In this document: positions 42,808 through 52,561 of the stretch, in pieces
Layout of the letters: each line of letters begins with the position of its first letter
Numbering within the stretch: position 1 is the stretch's first letter
Assembly (NCBI RefSeq): GCF_024362695.1
Contig: NC_065422.1
Coordinates: forward strand, 8,245,534-8,309,533
Origin: Pectinophora gossypiella
Taxonomy: Eukaryota > Arthropoda > Insecta > Lepidoptera > Gelechiidae
DNA length: 64,000 bases
Direction: 5' to 3'
Notes under the pieces: generated by a model
Database searches by the model: none
Told to the model about the DNA's origin: nothing
Seen by the model: the letters and a program-made list of their open reading frames with translations, nothing else
Translations under genes and position numbers: made by a program

Positions 42808-43216
42808 TTAAGAGACATCAGGCTCTTGTCGGTGTAGCATTCTCCATTCTTGTCTATCAAAGACCAATTCCTTCACTTCGTTAGAAGATACGACGTTCGC
42901 CTTCTCTTTAATCTGTTCCATGTAAGCTCTTCTTGGTTTTCCCCTTCCTCTCTTTCCTTGTGCTTCCCTTCTATGATTTTAATACATTCCTCGTGTCTTA
43001 TTAAGTGTCTAATCATCTTGCCTCTTCTGTCCTCAATGACTCGTCATATTTGCCTCTTTACCCCTACTCATACTAGCACTTCCTCATTAGTAACTCTTTC
43101 AGTCCAACATTATTCTTTCCATCCTCCTCCAACACCACATTTCAAAGGCCTCGAGTCTCTCTCTGTCTTTCTGAGTCACCGTCCACGTTTCACATCCATA
43201 GAGGGCTATACTCCAT
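42808..43216 (-). pseudogene. LN-F: RTE-type LINE C-terminal third
   Basis: On the minus strand: LYGCETWTVTQKDRERLEAF, EMWCWRRMERIMLD. Frame breaks follow, then GKMIRHLIRHEE-like and GRGKPRRAYMEQIKEKANVV sequence. It ends VKELVFDRQEWRMLHRQEPD with TAA at 42808. These are the last part of the reverse transcriptase (the YGCETW region) and the conserved post-RT end of RTE-like LINEs. Multiple stops and at least two frameshifts. It is the longest LINE remnant here, about 135 codons, truncated upstream at 43216. Confidence 0.88.
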
Positions 43217-43479
43217 AACTATATACATAACTACTTACATACAAACATAAACTTCCGTTTGTGATTCCATAACGAAGTGTACAGCGCCAAAAGCAACAAG
43301 ATAATTTGCAGTCACTTTCAATACGAATTCTTAAGATGTCGCTCCTATCCGTAACGTTGGAATTGTCAAGAATCTTCAATCGACCCTTACTGGAATATCC
43401 TACCCGGACTGAAAAGCAACTGAACGTACCAATAAACAAAACTAAACTAACAAATTCAAATTCTTATTTTGAATCGTCA
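43217..43479. other. No recognised feature
   Basis: Short unmatched interval. Confidence 0.3.
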
Positions 43480-43600
43480 TTTTTACATAACGAACGTCTC
43501 ATCCGCCTAAAGCTACTACAGCTTCTCACGACCTGTAAAGCCGGGGAAAATGCGCTGCAAGAAAAACCTCGGCACAAAGCCCTATTTCTTTAAAAAACCA
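43480..43600 (-). mobile_element. TL1 LINE tail
   Basis: CTCATCCGCCTAAAGCTACT ... GCAAGAAAAACCTCGGCACA. Slightly more diverged than the other copies. Confidence 0.75.
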
Positions 43601-43722
43601 TAAAATATTGTTACAGAATTTAGTATTTTAGCTGCCTAATATAAGTTCCCAGATAGTTAATCCCGTGTATTCATATTTTCTAAATCTTCTAAAGTTGACC
43701 AAAAAGGATTTTATCTTATATA

Positions 43723-43982
43723 GGGTATTAGTGACAGAAAATTCCACTTGATATCAACTCCAAATCATGGTCTGAATCATCCCTCTCAGTATTTGTTACG
43801 GTGTGACTAACACCATAGGCACTTTTATGGCTCCCTGTACGTACTTGAAGTGATGTCGTATCAAATACTGAAGAAGGTGATTTAGCTCATTATTCTGAGT
43901 AAATTTCAAGTGGAATTTTCCGTCGTAAAAGTATAGAATTTAAGTAATTAATTAAAACGCAAAATGAATTTTGCGACGAAAT
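43723..43982. mobile_element. Double-hairpin element P, copy 3 (degraded dimer)
   Basis: The first unit (43723-43814) has lost most of its left arm. The second (43850-43982) has lost its right arm. Between them lies a linker, ATAGGCACTTTTATGGCTCC..., homologous to the linkers of copies 1 and 2. Confidence 0.8.
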
Positions 43983-44647
43983 TGGTTGCGCAGCCGTGTG
44001 ATGTACTATTTATAGGTACAATTGCATAAGTACATTATGTTGGTAGCGCAACGGCCATGGGCGTGGTACTGAGATAGGGTCGAAGTTATCTTTATAAACT
44101 CAATCAAACGTCCGAAGTGATTATACCTAAATGGGCATTATGCGTTGCTACATCGACTACCAGATCGTTTTAAAGAGATATCGATGATTCATTAAGCCTC
44201 AGTCTTCCTTTTACTAGTTTTATCATTCATGCTCACTCATTCGTTCATTTCATTCGTTCCCGTTCGGGTTTCCAATGAAAGGTTTAATCGGGCACTGCGG
44301 TTTTTCAGCTCAACATTTTTTTTATGCGAGCGAGTTGCATTTTGTGGAATTTATGCAACTGTATAGAGATTAGATGTTTACGAGTTTATTTAAAAAAAGA
44401 ATTAGCGTAACAATAGGTATTTGAATTTGAATCTGGATTTGGAGTGTAATCCTTGCAGCTGCAGACACTTTAGTTACTATAGCAACCAATGACACAGTTA
44501 TGTGTAAAGTGCGCCATGACCAATAAGTAATGAACACATTTGGGATCGAAATTGAAAAATGAAAACAAAATTGTAGCTGCAGATTGAGTTCAGATTATAG
44601 ATACCTTTAGATACCTTTTGACATTACTACTACTGACTACAGACTAC
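43983..44647. other. No recognised feature
   Basis: Unmatched. 44210-44260 has a CATTCGTTCATT-type microrepeat. Confidence 0.4.
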
Positions 44648-44806
44648 ATGAGATCCGTACTTCGGAAGGTACGTTAAGCCGTTGGTCCCGGTTACTATTT
44701 ACTGATGTAATGAGCCATGTCCCATGTGTCGTGCCTTTGGCGGCTCAATAAATACCGGTGTTGATGAGGTTGGTATTCCACCTCACAACCCACACGATAA
44801 GAAGAA
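44648..44806 (+). mobile_element. SINE-T2, 5'-truncated
   Basis: Starts in the central domain (CCGTACTTCGGAAGGTACGT) and ends CACACGATAAGAAGAATAT. Short internal deletions. Confidence 0.88.
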
Positions 44807-44883
44807 TATATATAAGTATAATCGACGAAGGATTGAACATCAGGTAGTGGCTACCTACATGTTGTCTTCTAAGACACCCGACC

Positions 44884-44960
44884 CTAGGACCCGGTAGTTA
44901 ACACGCTCGTCCCGGCTTGACAAGAGTTGCGGGTTCAAGTCCCGTCAGATTCAGAATTTA
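44884..44960 (+). mobile_element. tRNA-like half of the foldback family, copy 3
   Basis: GGTAGTTAACACGCTCGTCC, GGCTTGACAAGAGTTGCGGG, TTCAAGTCCCGTCAGATTCA. It has a good T arm (GCGGG/CCCGT) but no inverted partner on the left, so only the sense half is present. Confidence 0.6.
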
Positions 44961-45497
44961 TTTTCAATTTCAATTTTATCGTTGTGATCTTGTCTTCTGA
45001 TTTACTTGTGCGTCTACTCTCTTAAGGATTACGGGCGTCAGTATGTTTATGTGCGTATCTTCATTTCGAATAGAAGTTAAAACCAGATGCGACCTTTAAG
45101 AGATGAAGAGAGTTATGCCTGACATATTACAACATTCCTGACTGCATTGCGATGCGTGTGAGGAACCGGTTCACTGAGAGGGAAAGGGCGAGAGATTCTA
45201 TTGAAAACGAAAGGGATAGAACAGGTCCTTGATCCTTGTTCAATGAGACATTTTTATCGTTTTGTAGCGTTTGAGGAATGATAGAGCTAATGATAATATG
45301 TAGTCTAGAGCAATAACGCTGCGGGGTCCACAGGTGGCGGATAGTGGAACGGCCATCAGATATGATGGTTAGCTGCGAGTATAAAAATAAGCTTTCCCCG
45401 ACCAAACAGCGCCAGGATTAGCAGAACGTAGTGGGTAGCTCACTGGGACGAGCTTACTTAGGTTCTATGACGATATTGTGACGTAGCAAGTAGGTAG
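44961..45497. other. Unrecognised, upstream of the 77-codon frame
   Basis: 45290-45440 (GGTGGCGGATAGTGGAACGG and GACCAAACAGCGCCAGGATT) is GC-richer than its surroundings and runs into the open frame. It may belong to the same unknown element or transcript. Confidence 0.4.
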
Positions 45498-45728
45498 GCG
45501 CCGCTACTTCAAAAGCGCACCCCTGATGCCGGGCAGCAGCGGTATCAGTACTGGTTGGAGGCCGAGGAAATGGATTCTGGTAGGGCTCTAGCTAGAACAT
45601 CACCGATTGAGAAATTGGTCGGTGTACTGCGGAACGGAAGGCGATTGGGGCAACTACCGGTCTACACGCCCTATCTATGTAGTATTGAAGGCGATTACTC
45701 CACCGACAAGAGCGCAGCTCTTAAATAA
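45498..45728 (+). CDS. Unidentified open frame, 77 codons
   Basis: Open from just after a TAG (45495-45497) to TAA at 45726-45728; the first ATG is at 45570, giving a 52-residue product. It reads QQRYQYWLEAEEMDSGRALA, RTSPIEKLVGVLRNGRRL, GQLPVYTPYLCSIEGDYS, TDKSAALK. Composition and codon content look more protein-like than the surrounding AT-rich DNA. No domain is recognised, and there is no signal peptide or membrane segment. It could be the C-terminal exon of a gene, a transposon relic or chance. Confidence 0.35.
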   Translation, partial: APLLQKRTPDAGQQRYQYWLEAEEMDSGRALARTSPIEKLVGVLRNGRRLGQLPVYTPYLCSIEGDYSTDKSAALK

Positions 45729-46002
45729 AGAGAGAGAAAGAGAGGAATAACATGTTTTTTTAATTGTAAGTATATTATTGATTACAAGCGGACTCGATAT
45801 ACGATGCCATCGAATGTTGTTAAGCTGGTATGTCGTAACAACCGACAGACAGAGGAATTGTTTCCTTTCAGATATGATGAACCAAACAAGCGTTGCGATC
45901 AGCTGATTACCTGTTACCACATGTTTCATTATAACCGCCCCAATACTATTAAGTGCAGTTACTTTTATATGCGCAAATGTGAAATTGCATTTTTTTGACG
46001 TC

Positions 46003-46390
46003 AATTATTATAGATTTGCAGCAGATGGCATTAACTACTTGGCCGGTCAAATGGGGAACGCTGAAGGCTCTCACCCGGTACGGTCACGAGCATTAATATG
46101 CACTTTGGTACCATGTCACATTAACTTTTTTGACAAATTGAACTGTAAGTCTCACTAAATGTCAAATATGTTAGTGCGACAGAGTCCTAAAGTGGGTACA
46201 TTATATTGCTCATGACTGTACAACGTTTAAGACAACGGCCTGATGGTGCCCAGTTGGGCGCGAACCTCGGCTCAGGGCGTCGTCTGAGAGGAAAAATATT
46301 TCAAATAATTAATCGACCTTTGGTCGATAGCGATAAGCGCTGATTGAGGGAAATCGTCAACCACGCCGGCAGGGTCGGTATCGGGGTTTT
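46003..46390 (-). mobile_element. RetA interrupted by MITE R
   Basis: RetA body resumes exactly after the MITE: CCCGGTA | insert | TACAACGTTTAAG. It runs on to GTCGGTATCGGGG, close to the full 5' end. The T-run and GACGTCAATTATTATAGATT at the left mark its 3' end. Confidence 0.88.
46081..46218. mobile_element. TA-flanked MITE R, nested copy
   Basis: 138 bases with TA at 46079-46080 and 46219-46220. Removing it plus one TA restores the RetA sequence precisely. This confirms the element ends and the 2-base duplication. Confidence 0.93.
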
Positions 46391-46492
46391 ATTGCTTTTT
46401 AGATGAATTGCCTTTTTAACCCCCTTGTCGCAGGGCGTTGCGCCCATTATTTTAGTGTCTGTTTGATACTACGAATAAATAATTGATACACG

Positions 46493-46612
46493 GTTTTTTT
46501 GTGACTTATTGTAGATTTGCCGCAGATGGCATTAACTACTTTGCCGGACAAATGGGGAGCGCTGAAGACTCTCACCCGGTACAACGTTTAAGACAACAGC
46601 CTGAGGGTGCCC
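46493..46612 (-). mobile_element. RetA, 5'-truncated
   Basis: GTGACTTATTGTAGATTTGC to CAGCCTGAGGGTGCCCG, ending abruptly. Second copy within 500 bases. Confidence 0.88.
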
Positions 46613-47378
46613 GACCCTTTCGGGTTTTTATTATATTTCTACAATATATTTATAAGTACAATAGTCAAAACCATCATCTTTCATTAAGCGAGAGGCTTCT
46701 ACCCTCACAAGTTTCAGTACGTGTGTATGTAAGTACTTAATCTTAAAGCTTTTCAACTGATACTAAAACTTAATTCTTATCTCAGTACTCGGCTTTTCAC
46801 TTAGGTTCCATTTAATTTCATCAGAGAAAACCAAGTAATCTCCCCATTTAACGTAATTTATCTAGAACAGTAAGTACTTGAGTGTTAGTGTGTTTCAAAT
46901 GTTATAAATGTGTTTGGATGTTCGATGCACTATACCCTATTTATAACATAACACTTTAAATAGGTACGCAACCAAAGAAAAATCAGCGAATAATACTTGT
47001 ATATTGTCCCAAACAATTGCAAAAGTTACAATTTTCTTTTATTCAACTTTTTTATTGCGTTGCTCATCTCGCGCGAATATGATAATGTACCTTCTTGTAC
47101 TGCAAATGAGAAAATCGTTATGTTCGTAACAAGATGAGTCTCTACTTCGAATGGTGATGGTGGGAGATGAATTATGTAAGATTTTAGGACTCAATGCTAC
47201 GTAGCGTTGGTGTCGACTCTAGTTTTTATTAACATTTAGTTTACACATTAAAGCTATGTATGGTGCCTAAAGGACCTACTTTACAGGCTTAGGTAGCAAG
47301 CAACTCACCCACTGTAAACTCATCCAGTGGGTGAGTTGCCAGCTTTTCAGATTATTAGTGGTCATTTCACCCAATACT
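46613..47378. other. Unrecognised, with one perfect hairpin
   Basis: 47300-47314 GCAACTCACCCACTG and 47325-47339 are exact reverse complements with a 10-base loop. The rest is unmatched AT-rich sequence. Confidence 0.5.
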
Positions 47379-47390
47379 TTAGCTGATTGT

Positions 47391-47712
47391 CTCTAGCCAT
47401 AGAGGCAGCCAATCAGCTCGCGACACCAAACACTTCAGGGCCCCGATACCGACCCCGCCGGCGTGGTCGACGATTTCCCTCATTCAGCGCTTATCGCTAT
47501 CGACCCACTAGGGTCGATTAATTATTTCAAATATTTTTCCTCTCAGACGACGCCCTGAGCCGAGGTTCCCAACTGGGCACCCTCAGGCCTGTTGTCTTAA
47601 ACGTTGTACCGGGTGAGAGCCTTCAGCGCTCCCCATTTGTCCCGCCAAGTAGTTAATGCCATCTGCGGCAAATCTACAATAAGTCCCGTCAAAAAAAAAA
47701 GAAAAAAAATAA
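47391..47712 (+). mobile_element. RetA, full length, 12-base target duplication
   Basis: TTAGCTGATTGT at 47379-47390 and 47713-47724. Starts CTCTAGCCATAGAGGCAGCC, ends GTCCCGTC and an A-rich tail. This is the best full-length copy. It has no tRNA-like A/B boxes and no open frame. Confidence 0.93.
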
Positions 47713-47881
47713 TTAGCTGATTGTAGGTGAGTTTACTATTACGAATTTGCGGCGTGGTCTACTCGAATTTTATTAAGTAACGTCCTCTTTTGAGAATAAA
47801 ACAGAACCTCAAAATCAAAGATCAGAGAGAATCAGTTTATGAACACAAGTTTATGTTATAAATATTGTAATCGTTGACTAT

Positions 47882-48180
47882 ACAGGTTGTTAGTGACATC
47901 CTAACGAAAACTTTGAGGGATGTTTCAGACCATACATTGTTTTAAGTTTACGCGGTTATTATCATAATTAATTAATTGTTAATTGTTGCAAGGGATGATG
48001 TCATCCCGTGATCATGGCACTTGCAACAGTGTCGAAATATCGGGAGTCTCATATCCCCATTTAAACGCGGTAAGAACCCGTTATTATGTGTTTCAGACCA
48101 TGATTCAGAGTTGATGACAAGTGAAATTTTCCGTCGCAAAGGTATGAAACTGGAAATTTAGAAAAACACTAAATTTGACG
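47882..48180. mobile_element. Element P, copy 4, interrupted by Q
   Basis: Left arm GTTGTTAGTGACATCCTAAC...TTTCAGACCAT, insertion, then TTTCAGACCATGATTCAGAG onward. The 11 bases TTTCAGACCAT appear on both sides (47923-47933, 48091-48101). Confidence 0.82.
47934..48090. mobile_element. Family Q, copy 3, nested in P
   Basis: Begins ACATTGTTTTAAGTTTACGC. Contains GGGATGATGTCATCCC and GCACTTGCAACAGTGTCGAA, ends GAACCCGTTATTATGTG. One arm of the hairpin is replaced by AATTAATTAATTGTTAATTG, so it no longer folds as copies 1 and 2 do. Confidence 0.8.
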
Positions 48181-48442
48181 GCTCAATAGTAACTCTGACA
48201 CCAGGGTTAATGAGGTTGGTTTAATGAGGTGGATAACCAACATCATCAACCCTGGCGTCAGGGTTACTATTGAGCCGCCAAAGGCCCCTGATATGACTCA
48301 TGTAACGACGTACATACATCAGTAAGTAGTAACTGGGACCAACGGCTTAACGTGCCTTCTGAAGCACGGATCGTCTTACTTTCGGACAAACAGGTGATCA
48401 GCCTGTACTGTCCGAACCAAACTAGGGATCACAAAGTGACTG
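48178..48442 (-). mobile_element. SINE-T2 with inverted 3' end
   Basis: 48179-48224 is plus-strand 3'-region sequence (GGCTCAATAGTAACTCTGAC). From 48225 the minus-strand SINE runs from near its tail to AATCACTTTGTGATCCC (head absent). Head-to-head junction within the same family. Confidence 0.82.
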
Positions 48443-49244
48443 TTGTCTTTAGTATTTTTGAATGAGAGCCCTCAACGCTTCCCATTTATTCGGCCAAGTC
48501 AATGTTGCCAAGCATAACATTTTCATATAAAAAATAAAACGCATTTTTCAGCTAAATTGACAATACGCTTTTCATGTCAGTCCTTGACGCAAGTATAAGC
48601 TTTGGTTCTATTGTCTGTTAGTTCGTTCGCTGGGTTCAACGACATGGGCTAATGTGTGATTGAGAGCGATAAGCGATAAACGTAAGTATGGCCGAATAGC
48701 GACTTTGTAACTAACCACTCTTTAGTCACATGAATACTAATACGAGGATAATTAGGTTAATTGTACTTATGTGAAAATATCCTACACCTATTGTTAACAT
48801 ATCATGTTTAATTGTTTTTTATCCCATGAAAATAAATAATTAAAACGCTCTTGCGCCACGCGTTTCGACGTTTATGTGAATGAGTTTGCGCATTTCCTTA
48901 CGAATTACAAGTTTGATTTTGCGCAATTTGCAAACTTGTGTTTTTCCTTGTACATTGTCTCACATCACTATCTTTTTCAGTCGATTCACTCTACAATACA
49001 GGACCTCTTTATCGCAGAGTCACACAAAAAAACAACAGCTTACAAGTAGGACCGAAGAAGTAAAATAGGCGGCTTTATTGCTAAACAGAAATTTCTTTCA
49101 GGCAACCATCCAAAGGTAAGAAAATTCAATTAAAAAAAAAACTTCTACAAAAGCTTAATGCTATAATTCTATTTCCGAATTCATTTTAGCGGTATTGTTT
49201 TCAATTTCTTTCTACTAACTATGAAATTGAGACATTAAACATTA
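48443..49244. other. Unrecognised, with RetA and TL2 scraps
   Basis: 48468-48505 is a short plus-strand RetA piece (GAGAGCCCTCAACGCTTCCC). 49068-49115 is a minus-strand TL2 piece (GGCGGCTTTATTGCTAAACA). The rest is unmatched. Confidence 0.5.
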
Positions 49245-49476
49245 TCTTCACTGAAAAGGCAAAAATACGTAAGCGCCAAAATGCAATTTCAAGAAAAAGC
49301 CGCTTAAAGTAGCTATTTCGTATTTTTAATCATAACTTTTTAACATATTTATACAATTAAGATGACGTCAAGGTAATATTACACGGTTTTTCATTTTCTA
49401 TATCTAGCAATATTATAAAATGAACTGCTGTTTTAGGATATTATGGTGCTTATGTAATTTGCCTTTCCAGTGACGA
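49245..49476. mobile_element. MITE M, copy 2
   Basis: CACTGAAAAGGCAAAAATAC at the left, GCCTTTCCAGTGACGATATA at the right. The interior matches 22033-22279 along its length, including GATGACGTCAAGGTAA. Confidence 0.82.
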
Positions 49477-49804
49477 TATAATAATATTAACAAAAGAAAA
49501 TGAGCCCCAAAATGACAATAACAAAGTAAATACCTATTAAAAGTTTGTATTAGATCGCTATATATCGCTTTATCGCCTACAATGCGCCTTAATAGGTACC
49601 CTCGACGTCGACTCTATTGCAGTAATTACCATTTATTCGTTCACTCATTCAATCTTCGACGAACGATTTTTATTATCAAGTAAAGTGATAATAATTAAGC
49701 TATTTGATTGATTGAGTGATCAATTAATTGTTGATTGAATTGATTTGTAAGCCTTACGAATCAATTACCTACCTTTATCAGTTTTCCAATAATTTTCAAT
49801 GTGT

Positions 49805-49960
49805 CATGTCACTGTGGCCCTATGGTACACCGGATTGCTTCTCAAACGGAGAACGTCGGTTCGAACCCTGGTGACGGACTTGCACCAATTACTTACTAAT
49901 TTGTGCAGTTTTCATTAACGCAGTTGACTAGGCCATTATAGACGGCGATACGCACCACCT
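49805..49960 (+). mobile_element. SINE-T4 head
   Basis: tRNA-like GGCCCTATGGTACACCGGAT with B box GGTTCGAACCC (49859-49869), then TGCACCAATTACTTACTAAT and GGCCATTATAGACGGCGATA. It breaks off at ACCACCTGGG. Confidence 0.82.
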
Positions 49961-50454
49961 GGGTCTATATTGGCTGGCACACTGTTCGATATGCATATTT
50001 TTGATTCGCATACACATTACACATATTTAACTATAACTGTTATGTATGAATCAACAGTGGCTTCAAGTTGTCTTTGATTACTTGTGGCTCTGCCCACCCC
50101 ATTAGGGATTACGGGCGTGAGTTTATGTATGTATGTATGTTATGTACGCATTATTTTCATTTGCCCTAAATTGTTAGACAAAAATTTTGTACGATTTTTT
50201 TTTTATTTACTTATCCTTTTTTGCACTCGTCATATTATCATTTGCCCTAATTCCGGAAACAGGGAAACTTAAAAAAAAATAAAACGAAAAATGAAAGAAA
50301 TCTATTCCGGAATATATATATTATAATTATTTCTTAGTCCTAAATTATATCCGGCATAATTTCATTAAACAGGTAAGTGACATGCAGAAGTCATGTTCTA
50401 ACCTAACCTAACCTATCCGATTCGAATTGGGTAGGATCATTTTTTTTTTAATGC
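49961..50454. other. LN-A tail and short telomere-like run
   Basis: 50095-50140 is an LN-A tail (GGGCGTGAGTTTATGTATGT). 50398-50416 reads CTAACCTAACCTAACCTAT, the insect TTAGG telomere repeat on the other strand, only about 3.5 units. The rest is unmatched. Confidence 0.5.
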
Positions 50455-50585
50455 GGGGCTTGCATCCCTCACCAAGCTTTCTGATAGACCAACGTAATAG
50501 GTGGTGTGGGTACTTAGTTCACCTTGCGATGAATATAATTCTGACTACCCCAATTGGGATATAGTCGTGAGATTTTGTTTCGTTG
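50455..50585 (+). mobile_element. SINE-T4 3' half with micro-inversion
   Basis: 50468-50506 (CTCACCAAGCTTTCTGATAG...AGGTGGTG) is the reverse complement of the normal CACCACCTA...AGAAAGCT...GGTGAG. The next bases, GTGGGTACTTAGTTCACCTT to GATATAGTCGTGAG, are in the normal sense. Confidence 0.8.
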
Positions 50586-50633
50586 TGTTCAATATGTCCA
50601 CTTAATTTAATTTTATAGCAGACTATAGTCAGC

Positions 50634-50862
50634 CAGTCCATAGCGATAATCAGCGCTTATCGCTATCGACCCTCTAGGGTCGATTAATTCTTTCAAATAT
50701 TTTTCCTCTCAGACGCCCTGACCCGAGGTTCGCGCCCAACTGGGCACCCTCAGGCCTGTTGTCTTAAACGTTGTAACGAGAGCCTTCAGCGCTCTCCATT
50801 TGTCCGGCCAAGTAGATAATGCCATCCGCGGCAAATTTATAATAAGTCACGTCAAAAAAATA
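50634..50862 (+). mobile_element. RetA, 5'-truncated, 10-base target duplication
   Basis: TATAGTCAGC at 50624-50633 and 50863-50872. The body starts near the CAGCGCTTATCGCTATCGAC region and ends GTCACGTC plus an A-run. Confidence 0.88.
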
Positions 50863-50872
50863 TATAGTCAGC

Positions 50873-51616
50873 TGTGATTTTAAAAACGCTAGTCATCAGT
50901 TAACATTTTCAAAAGTAAGTGGGTTTTTGACACGAAGTATTTACCATGTTAAATTTCATCCCGTAGTTTAGAAATGTCTTGAACTAACTTGAGACAATTC
51001 CGTAAATGAATTCCAATTGCAATACTCCCGGGGAATCTATGCAAATGCTGAAGCGAGGTGTCAAAATGTTAATCATTGATTGAATTGAAATGGCACAGCA
51101 GACTAAACTGTTCTTTACTTAAATAGAGTAGAACTCTATAAGGAACTTCCCAGTTTGTTTATGTATTTTATTTATTTATTTACTTAAACAGACCAAAAGT
51201 ATTATTATTTGTAGCTGGCGAGAAGTGGATGTGTATATTAAATACCTCTGCCTACTCCTTCGGAGATGCAGGCGTGTTGCTAAGTTATATTTTTTATACC
51301 TTGCGGTCGATTTCTAGGATATACAATGAAAAGCAATATCACATAATCCGTATCCACACCAAATACTGTCTATCTATCAAGTTTGTTATGGAGATAGCTT
51401 GAGACTTAGGGAAGAACATAGAATAGTTTTTAATTTCGAAAATCACCTCTTAAGGGGATAAATCATACCGTACAGGATAACCGAAGTCTGCGCGTACAAA
51501 GCCGACTCCAACAACTTTTTTTAATCGTTATCAAGTCAAGTGTAGAAAGTGAAGTCAAGGCATGCAGGATTCAATATCCGGTGTTCTCTTTATCAAGTCT
51601 TTTGCAGCATAGGTAA
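50873..51616. other. Unrecognised, with a TL3 scrap
   Basis: 51245-51290 carries CTACTCCTTCGGAGATGCAG, a TL3 tail. The rest is unmatched. Confidence 0.45.
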
Positions 51617-52027
51617 TCTATACTAATATTATAAATGCGAAAGTGTATGTCTGTGTTTGTTTGTTCGTCTTTCACGGCAATACGGAGCGACGAATTGACG
51701 TGATTTTGAATTGGAGATAGTAGAAGTGATGAAAGGTGATATAGGATATTCTTTGTCTCTTTCTAACCTCCCACTTTCCTTAAATGAGGAGTAGAAGTTT
51801 GTATGGAGCATTTCGCAATTTTCACGGTAGAAAGCGGAGAATTTGTGACTAAAAAAAAAATGTGCACCTTTTTTTTTGGAAATCTGCCCCCAACCCTTTT
51901 AAAGAGGTATATTGTATATGGGACTTTTCACAGTTTTCAATGTAGGAAGCTAAAAATTGGTACATTAGGAAATGGGAATCGTGTTACCCCGAATTTAACG
52001 CAAGCGAAGCCGCGAGCAAAAGCTGGT
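51617..52027. mobile_element. Helitron-like non-autonomous element
   Basis: Starts TCTATACTAATATTATAAAT after an A and ends GCAAAAGCTGG before a T. This fits Helitron ends (5' TC, 3' CTRR, insertion between A and T). GCGAAGCCGCGAGCAAAAGC near the end is a motif widespread in Lepidoptera. A short GC-rich hairpin before the CTGG is weak. No Rep/helicase coding. Confidence 0.6.
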
Positions 52028-52295
52028 TTACTATACGTTTAAAATTACCTGCATCCAGTCTTGGTAGTGACGTCTTGCATATGATAAGGTTTATTACGTT
52101 TGATGACATGGTAGTTTAATTTACTAGGACGTGCTCGGGAAGACAAATAGTATATTGTATTTAGCTGGATCGCAAATATTTTAAAACCCAATTAGTGGTA
52201 CGTTTGATAGCGTTGCATAGATTTTCCTTCGTTTAAGCTTCTAATTTCATAGATAACAGATATGCATCTTTTATCTTTGTTTTTAGGTATTGGCG
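52028..52295. other. No recognised feature
   Basis: Short unmatched interval. Confidence 0.3.
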
Positions 52296-52412
52296 GCTCC
52301 ATATTAACCTCAGAGTTAATGTGGATTACCAACCCCATCAACCCTGGTATCAGTGCCAGGGTTGATGGGGTTGGTAATCCACATCACAACCCACACGACA
52401 GAAGAAGAAGAA
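52296..52412 (+). mobile_element. SINE-T2 3' end with perfect inverted repeat
   Basis: 52319-52347 and 52356-52384 are exact 29-base reverse complements (ATGTGGATTACCAACCCCAT...). The tail CACACGACAGAAGAAGAAG follows. The order is plus, minus, plus segments of the same SINE region. Confidence 0.88.
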
Positions 52413-52477
52413 CGTTAGATAAAACACAATCGACCTAATCTCGACTGATAAATCACTATCCTAGCGCGCCTATTGTA

Positions 52478-52560
52478 CGTCTTCTGTCCTAATTGTATAC
52501 TGTGTTTTTCTTGTGTATTTACGCAAATTGTGTAATAAAGAATTTCATATTGTATTGTAT
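52478..52560 (+). mobile_element. TL2 LINE tail
   Basis: GCGCCTATTGTACGTCTTCT and TGTAATAAAGAATTTCATAT. Confidence 0.72.
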
Positions 52561-52561
52561 G

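Noticed and set aside
42850..43218. A 122-codon plus-strand frame rich in serine and phenylalanine
   Set aside because: It is the antisense shadow of the RTE pseudogene LN-F on the minus strand.
50398..50416. Telomere (TTAGG)n array
   Set aside because: Only about 3.5 units with no further array; a chance or tiny interstitial trace.
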